DNA of 64,000 nt, from positions 46,652 to 110,651 of the forward strand of contig VFJZ01000057.1 of NCBI GenBank assembly GCA_009885805.1. Reading direction: 5' to 3'. Position 1 is the first letter of the stretch. Each line of letters starts with the position of its first letter. The notes beneath the pieces were generated by a model. It saw only the letters and a list, made by a program, of their open reading frames with translations. It was not told where the DNA came from and ran no database searches. Positions 37,257-47,704 of this stretch are shown here, piece after piece. A program made the translations under genes and the position numbers. The stretch is from Actinomycetota bacterium (GTDB taxonomy: Bacteria > Actinomycetota > Thermoleophilia > Gaiellales > F1-60-MAGs149).

Positions 37257-38081
37257 GTGAGCGCCGTCGTCTCGATCGAAGGTCGCCCGACCGGACTGGC
37301 GCGCGTCCTCGGCTACCGCGATCTGCTGGTGACGCTGACCCGCCGCGAGCTGCGCGCGAAGTACAAGGGCTCGCTGCTCGGCATCGCCTGGTCGTACCTC
37401 CACCCGCTGCTGATGATGAGCGTCTACGTGCTCGTCTTCTCGGTGCTCTGGCGCGCCGTCGCCATTCCGAACTACCCGGTCTTCGTCCTCGCCGGTCTCG
37501 CCGCCTGGTCGATCTTCCAGGCGGGCGTCTACGTCGGCATGATCAGCGTGCTGGCCAACGGCGACCTCGTCAAGAAGATCTGGTTCCCCCGCGAGACTCT
37601 GGTCATCTCGACCGTCCTGGCGCAGGCGGTGGCGGGGATCGTCACGTTCGCCGTCGTCGCCCCGGCCGGCCTGATCTTCGCGAACGGCACGCTGCCGATC
37701 GCGTTGCTCGCGGTGCCGTTCCTCGTCGTCCTGACGGCACTGACGCTCGGCCTCGCGCTGCTCCTGGCGACCGCGAACGTCTTCTTCCGGGACGTCGAGC
37801 ACTTCATCGGTGTCTTGTTTCTCCCCTGGTTCTTTCTGACGCCGATCTTCTACAGCCTGGAGTCGCTGCCCGGCGCGGCTGCCCACCCGCTGGTGATCGA
37901 CCTGCTGCGGTACGGCAATCCGGTGACGCCGTACGTCGAGGCCCTGCGCGGCGTCCTCGTCCACGGTGTCGTCCCCGGCCCGGCTGCGCTCGCCTACGTC
38001 TTCATCGTCGGCCCCGTACTCCTCGTCGTCGGTCTCACGGTTCTGCAGCGGTACGAGGACCGCTTCGCACTGGCCCTGTGA
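37257..38081 (+). CDS. ABC-2 permease for polysaccharide export (Wzm-like)
   Basis: LVTLTRRELRAKYKGSLLGIAWSYLHPLLMMSVYVLVFS, six TMs; followed by Wzt-like ATPase. Confidence 0.92.
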   Translation: MSAVVSIEGRPTGLARVLGYRDLLVTLTRRELRAKYKGSLLGIAWSYLHPLLMMSVYVLVFSVLWRAVAIPNYPVFVLAGLAAWSIFQAGVYVGMISVLANGDLVKKIWFPRETLVISTVLAQAVAGIVTFAVVAPAGLIFANGTLPIALLAVPFLVVLTALTLGLALLLATANVFFRDVEHFIGVLFLPWFFLTPIFYSLESLPGAAAHPLVIDLLRYGNPVTPYVEALRGVLVHGVVPGPAALAYVFIVGPVLLVVGLTVLQRYEDRFALAL

Positions 38082-39277
38082 CCGTCGTCGGCGAGATCAT
38101 CACGGAGGGCCTCGGCCGGCACTTCCGGCTGACCACGGGCGGCCCGCGTTCGCTCAAGGAATCGCTGCTGCGGCGGGGCCGGCGGACGACGCGCGATCTC
38201 TGGGCGGTGCGCGGCGTCGACCTGCACATCCGACCGGGTGAGACCTTCGGGATCGTCGGTCACAACGGCTCCGGCAAGTCGACGCTGCTGAAGATGCTCG
38301 CCGGCATCTTCTCGCCGAGCGAGGGGAGGCTCGCGATCGGCGGCCGGGTCGGTTCTCTGCTCGAGGTCGGCGCCGGCTTTCACATCGAGTTCACCGGCGC
38401 CGAGAACGTCTACCTGAACGCCGCCATCTACGGCATCCCGCGCGCGTACGTCGACGAGCACCTCGACGAGATCATCGCCTTCGCGGAGCTCGAGGAGTTC
38501 GCGCACATGCCGGTCAAGACGTACTCCAGCGGCATGTACACGCGTCTCGGGTTCGCCGTCTCGATGCACATCAACCCCGATGTCCTGCTGCTCGACGAGG
38601 TGCTGGCGGTCGGCGACGAGGCGTTCCAGCGAAAGTGCATCTCGCGCATCTTCGACTACCAGGCGAGTGGCGGCACCCTCGTCTTCGTCTCGCACGACGC
38701 CTCGGCGGTGGAGCGCCTCTGCGACCGCGCGCTGCTGCTCGACCGTGGGCAGCCCGTGGCGCTCGGCGCGACGACGGACGTGTTGCGCGAGTACCACCGG
38801 CGGATGGCGGCCCACGGATCCGCGGCCGTGACGGTCGCCGACGTCCAGGCGGAAAGGGCCGGTCCCGTACGACTGGGGGCGACGACCACAGCCGGCGGCG
38901 ACGGTGAGGTCCGCCAGCGTTTCGTCGAGGGCGAGTCCTTCACGCTCGAGATCGAGGTCATCGCCGCCGCGGAGGTGCGTGACGCGACGGCGCGCCTCGG
39001 TCTGCGTGACGCATCGGGCCTCGTCCTGGCGCGCCAGGTCCTCGCCAACGTCGATCTGGAGCCGGGGGAGCGTCGTCAGTTCCAGCTCGACCTGCCGATG
39101 CTACCGCTGCACAGCGGCGACTTCTCCTTCTCGCTCGACGTGACCGCGCCCAACGGCGAGCCCTTGCTCGCGGCCGAGCGGTTCGCGCCCTTCTCCGTCT
39201 ACTCGCTCGATGGTGTCGTCGACGGCGTCCTGCGGCTTGGTGGAGCACTGCAAGCCAAGACTGCCTCGACGACCTGA
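38078..39277 (+). CDS. polysaccharide ABC exporter ATPase with C-terminal substrate-binding domain (Wzt-like)
   Basis: GHNGSGKSTLLKMLAGIFSPSEG, YSSGMYTRLGFAVSMHINPDVLLLDEVLAVGDEAFQRKC, C-terminal beta-rich extension. Confidence 0.94.
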   Translation: MTVVGEIITEGLGRHFRLTTGGPRSLKESLLRRGRRTTRDLWAVRGVDLHIRPGETFGIVGHNGSGKSTLLKMLAGIFSPSEGRLAIGGRVGSLLEVGAGFHIEFTGAENVYLNAAIYGIPRAYVDEHLDEIIAFAELEEFAHMPVKTYSSGMYTRLGFAVSMHINPDVLLLDEVLAVGDEAFQRKCISRIFDYQASGGTLVFVSHDASAVERLCDRALLLDRGQPVALGATTDVLREYHRRMAAHGSAAVTVADVQAERAGPVRLGATTTAGGDGEVRQRFVEGESFTLEIEVIAAAEVRDATARLGLRDASGLVLARQVLANVDLEPGERRQFQLDLPMLPLHSGDFSFSLDVTAPNGEPLLAAERFAPFSVYSLDGVVDGVLRLGGALQAKTASTT

Positions 39278-41517
39278 GCCGCAGTCGTCGCGCGCGCCGC
39301 GGCACGGCCGGCGGCGACGTGCTCCGCGACCTCGGCGCCTCCAGCGAGCAGCCGCCCGAGCCGGGCGGCGATCGCGGCGGGTGGCTCGTCGAGAGCGACC
39401 TCGTGGACGCCGGTGCCATCGCCGGCCGCGACCACCGGTAGGCCCGCTGCCAGGCAGGTCGCGACCGTGTCCGATCGTTCCCCGTTCGACGTTGCGCGGA
39501 GCTGCACCGCGACCGCGGCCGTGCGCACGAGCCGCCACCACTCGTCGTCGTTGACCGCGCCGGCGACCGTGACGCCGTCGGCCGCCCCATGCTCCGCGGC
39601 GAGCGTCAGCAGGGCGCGCCGGTGCTCCGACTCGACCGGCCCGGCGAGGACGAGACGGAGCGACGGTCGCTCGCGCCGCGCCAGCGCAAACGCCTCGACC
39701 AGCGCGTCCGGCCGCTTGGCGGGTCCGACGACACCGAACGAGACGACGAGGTCGCGGTCGACCTCGGTCCGGTCGACGGTCGCGGCGTGCGGATCGGCCG
39801 CGAACGGGACGACTCGCACCTTGCCCTCCTGCCCCTCTGGCGCCTCGCCGCGCGCGATCTCTGCGGCAGCGTCGGAGTGGACGAGGTAGGCGGTGGCGAG
39901 TGCGATCACCTCGCGCGCGAGGTAGACGCCGAAACGATCGAGGTCGGCCGGCTGTCGGAACTCCGGCAGCCCGGCCGCCGCTGGATAGCGGCCGGGGTAG
40001 AGCGCGTCGAGCAGCTCCGCGTAGGTTGCACTGCGCAACTCGGGCCGGTGCTGGTCGAGCCAGTCGTAGAGCCCGCTGAGTCGGACGTCGTGCGCCATCA
40101 CGACGCCCGGCCGGACGCGCAGCAACCGGAGGATCTCGGCGTGGAACGCCGAGTTTCCGATGGCATAGACGACGTCGTCGAAGCCGCCTGCCAGCGCCTC
40201 GGCGACTCCGCTGGCGCGGATCGGGACGACTCGGTGACCGGCGACGTGGGTGGCGTGCGGCGCCGGAGCGATCAGGGTGACGTCGCGACGGGCGGAGAAC
40301 TCGCCGACGAGTCGCGTCGCGTAGCCGGCGACGCCCGAGATGGCCGGTGGGAGCGGCGTCACGAAGGCGAGCCGGCGGGGGCGCGGTCGCCGGCGGCGTG
40401 GTGGCGCGACCGTCTCGTAGGCGGCGGCCGTGCGGGCGGCGACCGCGTCCCAGCGATGCTCGGCGCCCAGCGGTCGTGCAAGTGAGCGTCGGAACCCATC
40501 GTCGGCGAGGGTGCGCGCCAGCGCGGCCGTGATCGAGTCCTCGTGCGCCGGGTCGAACCGCGCCGCGGCGTCGGTGACGATCTCCGGGAGCGACGACGTC
40601 CCGGAGCAGATGACGGGCGCTCCGCAGGCGAGCGCCTCGGCCACCGGCAGGCCGTATCCCTCGTACAGCGATGGGAAGCAGAACAGGTGGCAGGAGCGAT
40701 AGAGATCGATCAGCGTCGCCTCGGCGACGAAGCCGGTCAGGAGCACCTGCCCCGCGGCGCCCCGGTCGGCGGCCAGCGCCAGCAGTGCGGCACGATCCGT
40801 CGGCTCGACGCTGCAGACGATCACGAGCTGGTGGGCATCGCGCAGACTCCGAGGCAGTGCGGCGTACGCGCGGATCAGACCCTCGATGTTCTTGCGATGG
40901 TCGATGCCGCCCGTGTAGAGGACGAAGCCCGACGCGAGTCCCGCGACCGCCGCCTGCGCCGTGGCGAGCGAGGCGGCCGGGTCGGGCGCCGGAGCGAACG
41001 CCTGGCCGACGCCGCCGCCGATCACGGTGACGCGACCAGCCGGGATGCCGAGCAGTTCGACGGCGTCACGCGCGGTCGCGGCCGAGATTGCGAGCACGAG
41101 GTCGGCGGCGCGAATCAGGCCGAGCCGGTTCCGGTACCGGCGCGCGGTCATCGCGTCGGCGAGGTAGTGCGACGCGAACACCAGTGGTATCAGGTCGTAG
41201 AGCGTCACCGCGATCCGCCAGGCGCCATCGCGGACGGGAGCGGGTAGGACCCGGCTGAGCGGGCCGGCCTCGAACGGCGAGCCGACGTGGTAGAGGCCCG
41301 GCGGCCCCCCGACGGTGCGCGCCTCGGCGATGCGCAAACCGTCGCTCAGCTGCCCCAGGCCAGTTGGTATCGCAGCGTCACCGTCGAGGACGTAGTCGGC
41401 GACGGCTCCGGGAGCAACGCGCTCCAGTGCCAGCGCCTGCTCGGAGAGGAACCGCGCGATGCCGCGCTCGCGATAGGCCGCGCTCTGCGTGCCGGTCAGG
41501 TCGAACAGGACCCTCAT
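39199..41517 (-). CDS. two glycosyltransferase (GT4-like) domains in one polypeptide
   Basis: First domain: FVLYTGGIDHRKNIEGLIRAYA, SLYEGYGLPVAEALACGAP; second: LAFVTPLPPAISGVAGYATRL...VVSFGVVGPAKRPDALVEAFALA. Confidence 0.9.
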   Translation of the reverse strand: MRVLFDLTGTQSAAYRERGIARFLSEQALALERVAPGAVADYVLDGDAAIPTGLGQLSDGLRIAEARTVGGPPGLYHVGSPFEAGPLSRVLPAPVRDGAWRIAVTLYDLIPLVFASHYLADAMTARRYRNRLGLIRAADLVLAISAATARDAVELLGIPAGRVTVIGGGVGQAFAPAPDPAASLATAQAAVAGLASGFVLYTGGIDHRKNIEGLIRAYAALPRSLRDAHQLVIVCSVEPTDRAALLALAADRGAAGQVLLTGFVAEATLIDLYRSCHLFCFPSLYEGYGLPVAEALACGAPVICSGTSSLPEIVTDAAARFDPAHEDSITAALARTLADDGFRRSLARPLGAEHRWDAVAARTAAAYETVAPPRRRRPRPRRLAFVTPLPPAISGVAGYATRLVGEFSARRDVTLIAPAPHATHVAGHRVVPIRASGVAEALAGGFDDVVYAIGNSAFHAEILRLLRVRPGVVMAHDVRLSGLYDWLDQHRPELRSATYAELLDALYPGRYPAAAGLPEFRQPADLDRFGVYLAREVIALATAYLVHSDAAAEIARGEAPEGQEGKVRVVPFAADPHAATVDRTEVDRDLVVSFGVVGPAKRPDALVEAFALARRERPSLRLVLAGPVESEHRRALLTLAAEHGAADGVTVAGAVNDDEWWRLVRTAAVAVQLRATSNGERSDTVATCLAAGLPVVAAGDGTGVHEVALDEPPAAIAARLGRLLAGGAEVAEHVAAGRAAARATTAAQVVEAVLACSAPPSRRTPSTTPSSE

Positions 41518-42032
41518 GAAACGGCCGGGCGGCGGGCCGTCGCCAGAACGGTCCCCTCGACGAGTCGTCGATCGAGCACGTCAAGGCCGGCCAGAAGTCG
41601 GCTCGCGACCGCGTCGTCGCCTGTTGCGATCACGATCAGGCCGCCGCTTCGGACCCGGGCCGCCGGCTCGTGGTGCGGGTCGGCGTCGAGCAGGAGCACG
41701 GCGTCGGCGTCATCGCCGTCACGGAAGCCGAGCGCGTCGAGCGCGGCCCGGATCGCACTCGACTCGTCGATCACGGCGACGCGCGCGCCCGGATCCAGGT
41801 GACGCAGGGCGTGGATCGCGTACGCGAGCGTGACCGTCGCCGGGACGGGATCCGCCACGCGAGCGATCTGCCGGGCGAGCAGGCCGACGGAGTCCTCGAG
41901 GCCCTCGAACCCCGCTGCGGCGATCCGGTCGGTCTGGGCTGCGCGCGCATGCACGGCGTGGAGGACGGGCTGCACGAGGGCTCGCCGCAGCGGTGCGACG
42001 ACGAGGAGCGCGGCGCGCTTGACGAGGGCCAT
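41514..42032 (-). CDS. protein of unknown function, possibly a truncated Rossmann/methyltransferase-like fold
   Basis: ATGA overlap with the tandem GT gene; TLAYAIHALRHLDPGARVAVIDESSAIRAALDALGF. Confidence 0.65.
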   Translation of the reverse strand: MALVKRAALLVVAPLRRALVQPVLHAVHARAAQTDRIAAAGFEGLEDSVGLLARQIARVADPVPATVTLAYAIHALRHLDPGARVAVIDESSAIRAALDALGFRDGDDADAVLLLDADPHHEPAARVRSGGLIVIATGDDAVASRLLAGLDVLDRRLVEGTVLATARRPAVS

Positions 42033-42086
42033 CGAGGCGATTCTACGGTGGCGCCCGCCCGGAGAGGGTCGGTGTAGGATCCGGCC

Positions 42087-42403
42087 ATGCACGATCACGC
42101 CGCCCCCGCCGCGGACGAACGCGAGCCCGCGCCGCGTCTGGCCGGATTCGGCCTCGCTGCCGGCATCATCGCGGTGCTGATGGCGGCGACCGTACGGCTG
42201 GCGCCGGCCGGCTTCCTGATCGGTATCGTCGCGGTGGTCGTCTCCGCTCTCGGGTTCGTCGTCGCGACGATCCAGACCCGGTCGCCGAAGCTCGCCGTCG
42301 CCGGCATCTTCTGCGGTGCGTTCGCGATCCTCTTCTGGTTGCTCGCGCGTGAGGATATCGGCGCCGTCGCCGGCGGACGCGACGCCTGGCCCGACTGGCT
42401 GTT

Positions 42404-42407
<4 letters not shown>
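42087..42407 (+). CDS. small membrane protein, 106 aa
   Basis: Three hydrophobic segments; leaderless-type TAGGAT box immediately upstream. Confidence 0.7.
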
Positions 42408-44280
<1,873 letters not shown>

Positions 44281-44283
44281 CGA

Positions 44284-45195
44284 GTGGCGGCGATCCGCGC
44301 CGAAGGGGTCTCGAAACGCTACGGGACGGTCGAGGCGCTGCGCGACGTCACCGTCGCCGTCGACGAGACCGCGACGGGGCTCCTCGGTGCAAACGGCGCC
44401 GGGAAGTCGACCCTCATGCGGGCGCTGCTCGGCCTCGTCCGCCCCGACGCCGGCTCGCTCGGCATCCTCGGGCTCGACGCGGCACACGACGGCGACGCCA
44501 TCCGCCGGCGCGTCGGGTACATGCCGGAGGGTCACTGCCTGCCGCGGGAGCCATCGGCTCACGCCTTCGTCGTCCACCTCGCCGAGCTCCGCGGCCTGCC
44601 GCGCCGGGCGGCCGTGCTGCGGGCGAGCGAGGTGCTGTTCCAGGTCGGGCTCGAGGAGGAGCGGTCGCGCCCGATCGGCACGTTCTCCACCGGCATGCGC
44701 CAGCGGGTCAAGCTGGCGCAGGCCCTCGTCCACGGTCCCGAGCTGGTGGTGCTCGACGAACCGACGGCGGGCCTCGACCCGGCGGGGCGCGAGGAGATGC
44801 TTCGCCTCGTCCGGCGCCTGTCGGCCGAGCTCGGCATCCGCGTCCTCTTCTCCTCCCACGTCCTCGAGGATGTCGCCCGCACCTGTGACGCGGTCGTCGT
44901 CCTGCGCGATGGCGAGGTCGTTACGGCCGGGCGGCTCGACGCCTTGCAGGGCGCCTCGACCGCAGCGACGGCGGTTCGTGTCTCCGGCGACGCTGCCGCC
45001 TTCTGCTCCGCGCTCGAACGCCGTGGACTGGAGCCCGTGGCGGCAGGCGACCGGTACGTCGTGCAGGGCGCCGATGCCGCCGTGTTCGACGCCATCCGCG
45101 ACGCCGCCGCCGAGAGCGGTGCCGGCCTGCGGCTCCTCGCGCCGGCCTCGCCGACGATCGAGGACATTCTCGTCGGCGCGATGGAGGAGGCGTGA
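44284..45195 (+). CDS. ABC transporter ATP-binding protein
   Basis: GANGAGKSTLMRALLGL, STGMRQRVKLAQALVHGPELVVLDEPTAGLD. Confidence 0.93.
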   Translation: MAAIRAEGVSKRYGTVEALRDVTVAVDETATGLLGANGAGKSTLMRALLGLVRPDAGSLGILGLDAAHDGDAIRRRVGYMPEGHCLPREPSAHAFVVHLAELRGLPRRAAVLRASEVLFQVGLEEERSRPIGTFSTGMRQRVKLAQALVHGPELVVLDEPTAGLDPAGREEMLRLVRRLSAELGIRVLFSSHVLEDVARTCDAVVVLRDGEVVTAGRLDALQGASTAATAVRVSGDAAAFCSALERRGLEPVAAGDRYVVQGADAAVFDAIRDAAAESGAGLRLLAPASPTIEDILVGAMEEA

Positions 45196-46058
45196 TGGGA
45201 ACCCGCGTCGAGGATCTCCGCTACACGAGCTACGACGGCGAGCGCCGTGGGAGCGTGGCGTGCGTCGCTGCATTGACGCGCCAGTCGGCGCTTCACGCGC
45301 TCGGCTTCGGGCGCAGCTGGCGCGCGAAGTTCATCCCGCTCGGCCTGATCGCCCTCTGCTTCGGCCCCGCCATCGTGGTCCTCGGTCTGCGGGCGCTGTT
45401 CGCGCAGCAGTTCCCTGAGCCGCTGACCGACCTCGTGCCGTACGAGGCCTACTACAACGTGATCTCGATCGGCATCCTCGCGCTCGCCGGCGTCGTCGCG
45501 CCCGACCTGCTCTGTCCGGACCGGCGCGATCGCGTTCTCGACCTCTACTTCGCGACGGCCGTCTCGCCGCGCCAGTACCTCGTCGCGAAGCTGGCCGCCG
45601 CCCTCGTCCCCCTGCTCGGTGTGACGCTCGCGCCGGTTCTCTTCCTCTTCGGCGGCAACGTCCTGTTCGCGCTGCACCCGTTCGGCTACCTGCAGGATCA
45701 CCTCGGCGATCTCGCCCGGATCGTCACGGCCGGCTTCGTGATCGCGAGCTTCTACGGGCTGCTCGGACTCGCGGCCTCGTCGCTGACGGCGCGCCGCGCG
45801 TTCGCGATGGGAGGGCTCGTCGGCCTGCTGATTGCGAGTAGCGCGACGGGCGGGGTCCTCGTCGAGGGTCTCGGTGCGGACAGCTCCGCGCAGCTCCTGG
45901 CGCTGCCGGCGATCCCGATCGTCCTCGCGGAACGCATCTTTCCGGATGGTGACGATCTGGTGGGCGTCGGAACCGCAGGCTGGTTGCTGGCATACGCGGC
46001 GGTCTGCGTCGTCGCGCTCGCGGTCCTGCTGTTCCGCTACCGGGGGTCGGACGAGTGA
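45192..46058 (+). CDS. ABC-2 transporter permease
   Basis: GTGA overlap with ATPase gene (ATG 45195 possible); six hydrophobic segments. Confidence 0.82.
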   Translation: MMGTRVEDLRYTSYDGERRGSVACVAALTRQSALHALGFGRSWRAKFIPLGLIALCFGPAIVVLGLRALFAQQFPEPLTDLVPYEAYYNVISIGILALAGVVAPDLLCPDRRDRVLDLYFATAVSPRQYLVAKLAAALVPLLGVTLAPVLFLFGGNVLFALHPFGYLQDHLGDLARIVTAGFVIASFYGLLGLAASSLTARRAFAMGGLVGLLIASSATGGVLVEGLGADSSAQLLALPAIPIVLAERIFPDGDDLVGVGTAGWLLAYAAVCVVALAVLLFRYRGSDE

Positions 46059-46987
46059 CGGCCGTCGTCCTCGACGGCGTCTCGCGCTGGTTCGGCGACC
46101 GCGTCGCGGTCGCCGACGTGTCCTTCGACGCCGGCCCGGGCGTCACCGGTCTGCTCGGACACAACGGCGCTGGCAAGACGACCGCGCTGCGACTCGTCGC
46201 CGGGTTCACGACGCCCAGCCGGGGCACGGTTCGCGTCGGCGGCGTCGACCCGCGTCGGGACCGCGAGATCTTCCGTCAGGTCGGGCTGGTTCCGGATACG
46301 GACGGGCTCTGGCCGTTCATGACCGCCCACGCCGCGGTTGCCCTCCTGGCGCGACTGCGCGGCGTCACCGATCACGCCGCCGCCGCGGAGCGCGCGCTCG
46401 ACACCGTCGGGCTGAGCGACGTCGCCGGGCGGCGGCTGGCCGGTTTCTCGAAGGGCATGCGGCAGGGCGTCAAGCTTGCTCAGGCACTCGTGCACGACCC
46501 GCGCGTGCTGCTGCTCGATGAGCCGCTGAACGGGCTCGATCCAGCCCGGCGGCGCGATGTCGTCGATCTCATCCGACGGCTCGGCGACGAGGGTCGGACG
46601 GTGATCGTCTCGTCGCACGTGCTGCACGAGGTGGAGCGGATGGCCCCCCGCGTCGTGGTCCTGGTGAACGGGCGTCTGGTCGCCGAGGGCGAGACCGTCG
46701 CGATCCGCGCTCTGCTCGCCGACCGGCCTCGCGCGATCCGCCTCGAGGCCGGTCCGGGGACGCGCACGCTGGCGCGCGCGCTGCTCGGCGCCGGCCACGC
46801 CGACGCGGTGCGACTGGACGGCGAGACCGCGACGGTCGAGACGGCCGATCCGGATGCGCTGGCGCGGGCGCTGCCGGCAATCGCCCGGGCCGAGGGCGTC
46901 TCGCTGCGGCGGATCGAGCCGATCGGCGACGACCTCGAGAGCGTCTACGCGTACCTCCACGCGCGCGCCCGCGGGGCGGCGCGGTGA
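46055..46987 (+). CDS. ABC transporter ATP-binding protein
   Basis: GHNGAGKTTALRLVAGF, FSKGMRQGVKLAQALVHDPRVLLLDEPLNGLD. Confidence 0.93.
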   Translation: MTAVVLDGVSRWFGDRVAVADVSFDAGPGVTGLLGHNGAGKTTALRLVAGFTTPSRGTVRVGGVDPRRDREIFRQVGLVPDTDGLWPFMTAHAAVALLARLRGVTDHAAAAERALDTVGLSDVAGRRLAGFSKGMRQGVKLAQALVHDPRVLLLDEPLNGLDPARRRDVVDLIRRLGDEGRTVIVSSHVLHEVERMAPRVVVLVNGRLVAEGETVAIRALLADRPRAIRLEAGPGTRTLARALLGAGHADAVRLDGETATVETADPDALARALPAIARAEGVSLRRIEPIGDDLESVYAYLHARARGAAR

Positions 46988-47700
46988 TCCCGCTGACCAC
47001 GTTGTACGTCCGATCCCTGGCGGGGCGCCGGCGCACGCTCGCGCTGCTCGTGCTGGCTCTCGTCCCGGGCATCCTCGCGATCGTCGCGACCGCTACCGGT
47101 GCCTACGACGACGCCGACCGCTTCACGGCCCGGCTCGTCGAGCGGATCCTCCTGCCCGTGGTGGCGGCCCTCGTCACGGTCGTACTCGGTGCGAGCGTCA
47201 TCGGCGAGTCGCGGGACGACGGCACCGTCGTCTACGTGGTCGCGACGCCGCTCAGCCGCCTCACGATCGTGGCGGCGGCGTGGCTCGCGACGCTGCTGAC
47301 TGCGATCGTGCTGCTCCTGCCGTCTGCGCTCGTCGTGGTCATCGTTCCGGGCGCGGCCGGCTTCGACGGCGTCCGCGCGACCGTGGCCGCGCTGATCCTC
47401 GCCTGCGCCTGCTACGCCGCGGTGTCCGTCGTCGCGTCGCTGGTGCTCCGCCATCCGGTACTCGCCTGCGTGCTCTACGTCGTGCTCTGGGAGGGCTCGG
47501 TGGCGAGCTTCGCGGCCTCGGCGTCGAAGCTCTCGATCGCGGCCTACGCCAAGGTGGTGGCCGCGGGTGGGCTCGCTCAGGCCGAGCGCCTCAACGTCCC
47601 TGACGTCTCGGGCGCCGTCGCTGTCATGTTCCTCCTGGCGGTGTGCGTCGCTGCCGGGCCGCTCGCCGCCGCTGCGCTGCGTCGGGCCGAGATCCCCTGA
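46984..47700 (+). CDS. ABC-2 transporter permease
   Basis: GTGA overlap with ATPase; polytopic membrane protein. Confidence 0.82.
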   Translation: MIPLTTLYVRSLAGRRRTLALLVLALVPGILAIVATATGAYDDADRFTARLVERILLPVVAALVTVVLGASVIGESRDDGTVVYVVATPLSRLTIVAAAWLATLLTAIVLLLPSALVVVIVPGAAGFDGVRATVAALILACACYAAVSVVASLVLRHPVLACVLYVVLWEGSVASFAASASKLSIAAYAKVVAAGGLAQAERLNVPDVSGAVAVMFLLAVCVAAGPLAAAALRRAEIP

Positions 47701-47704
47701 GGGT

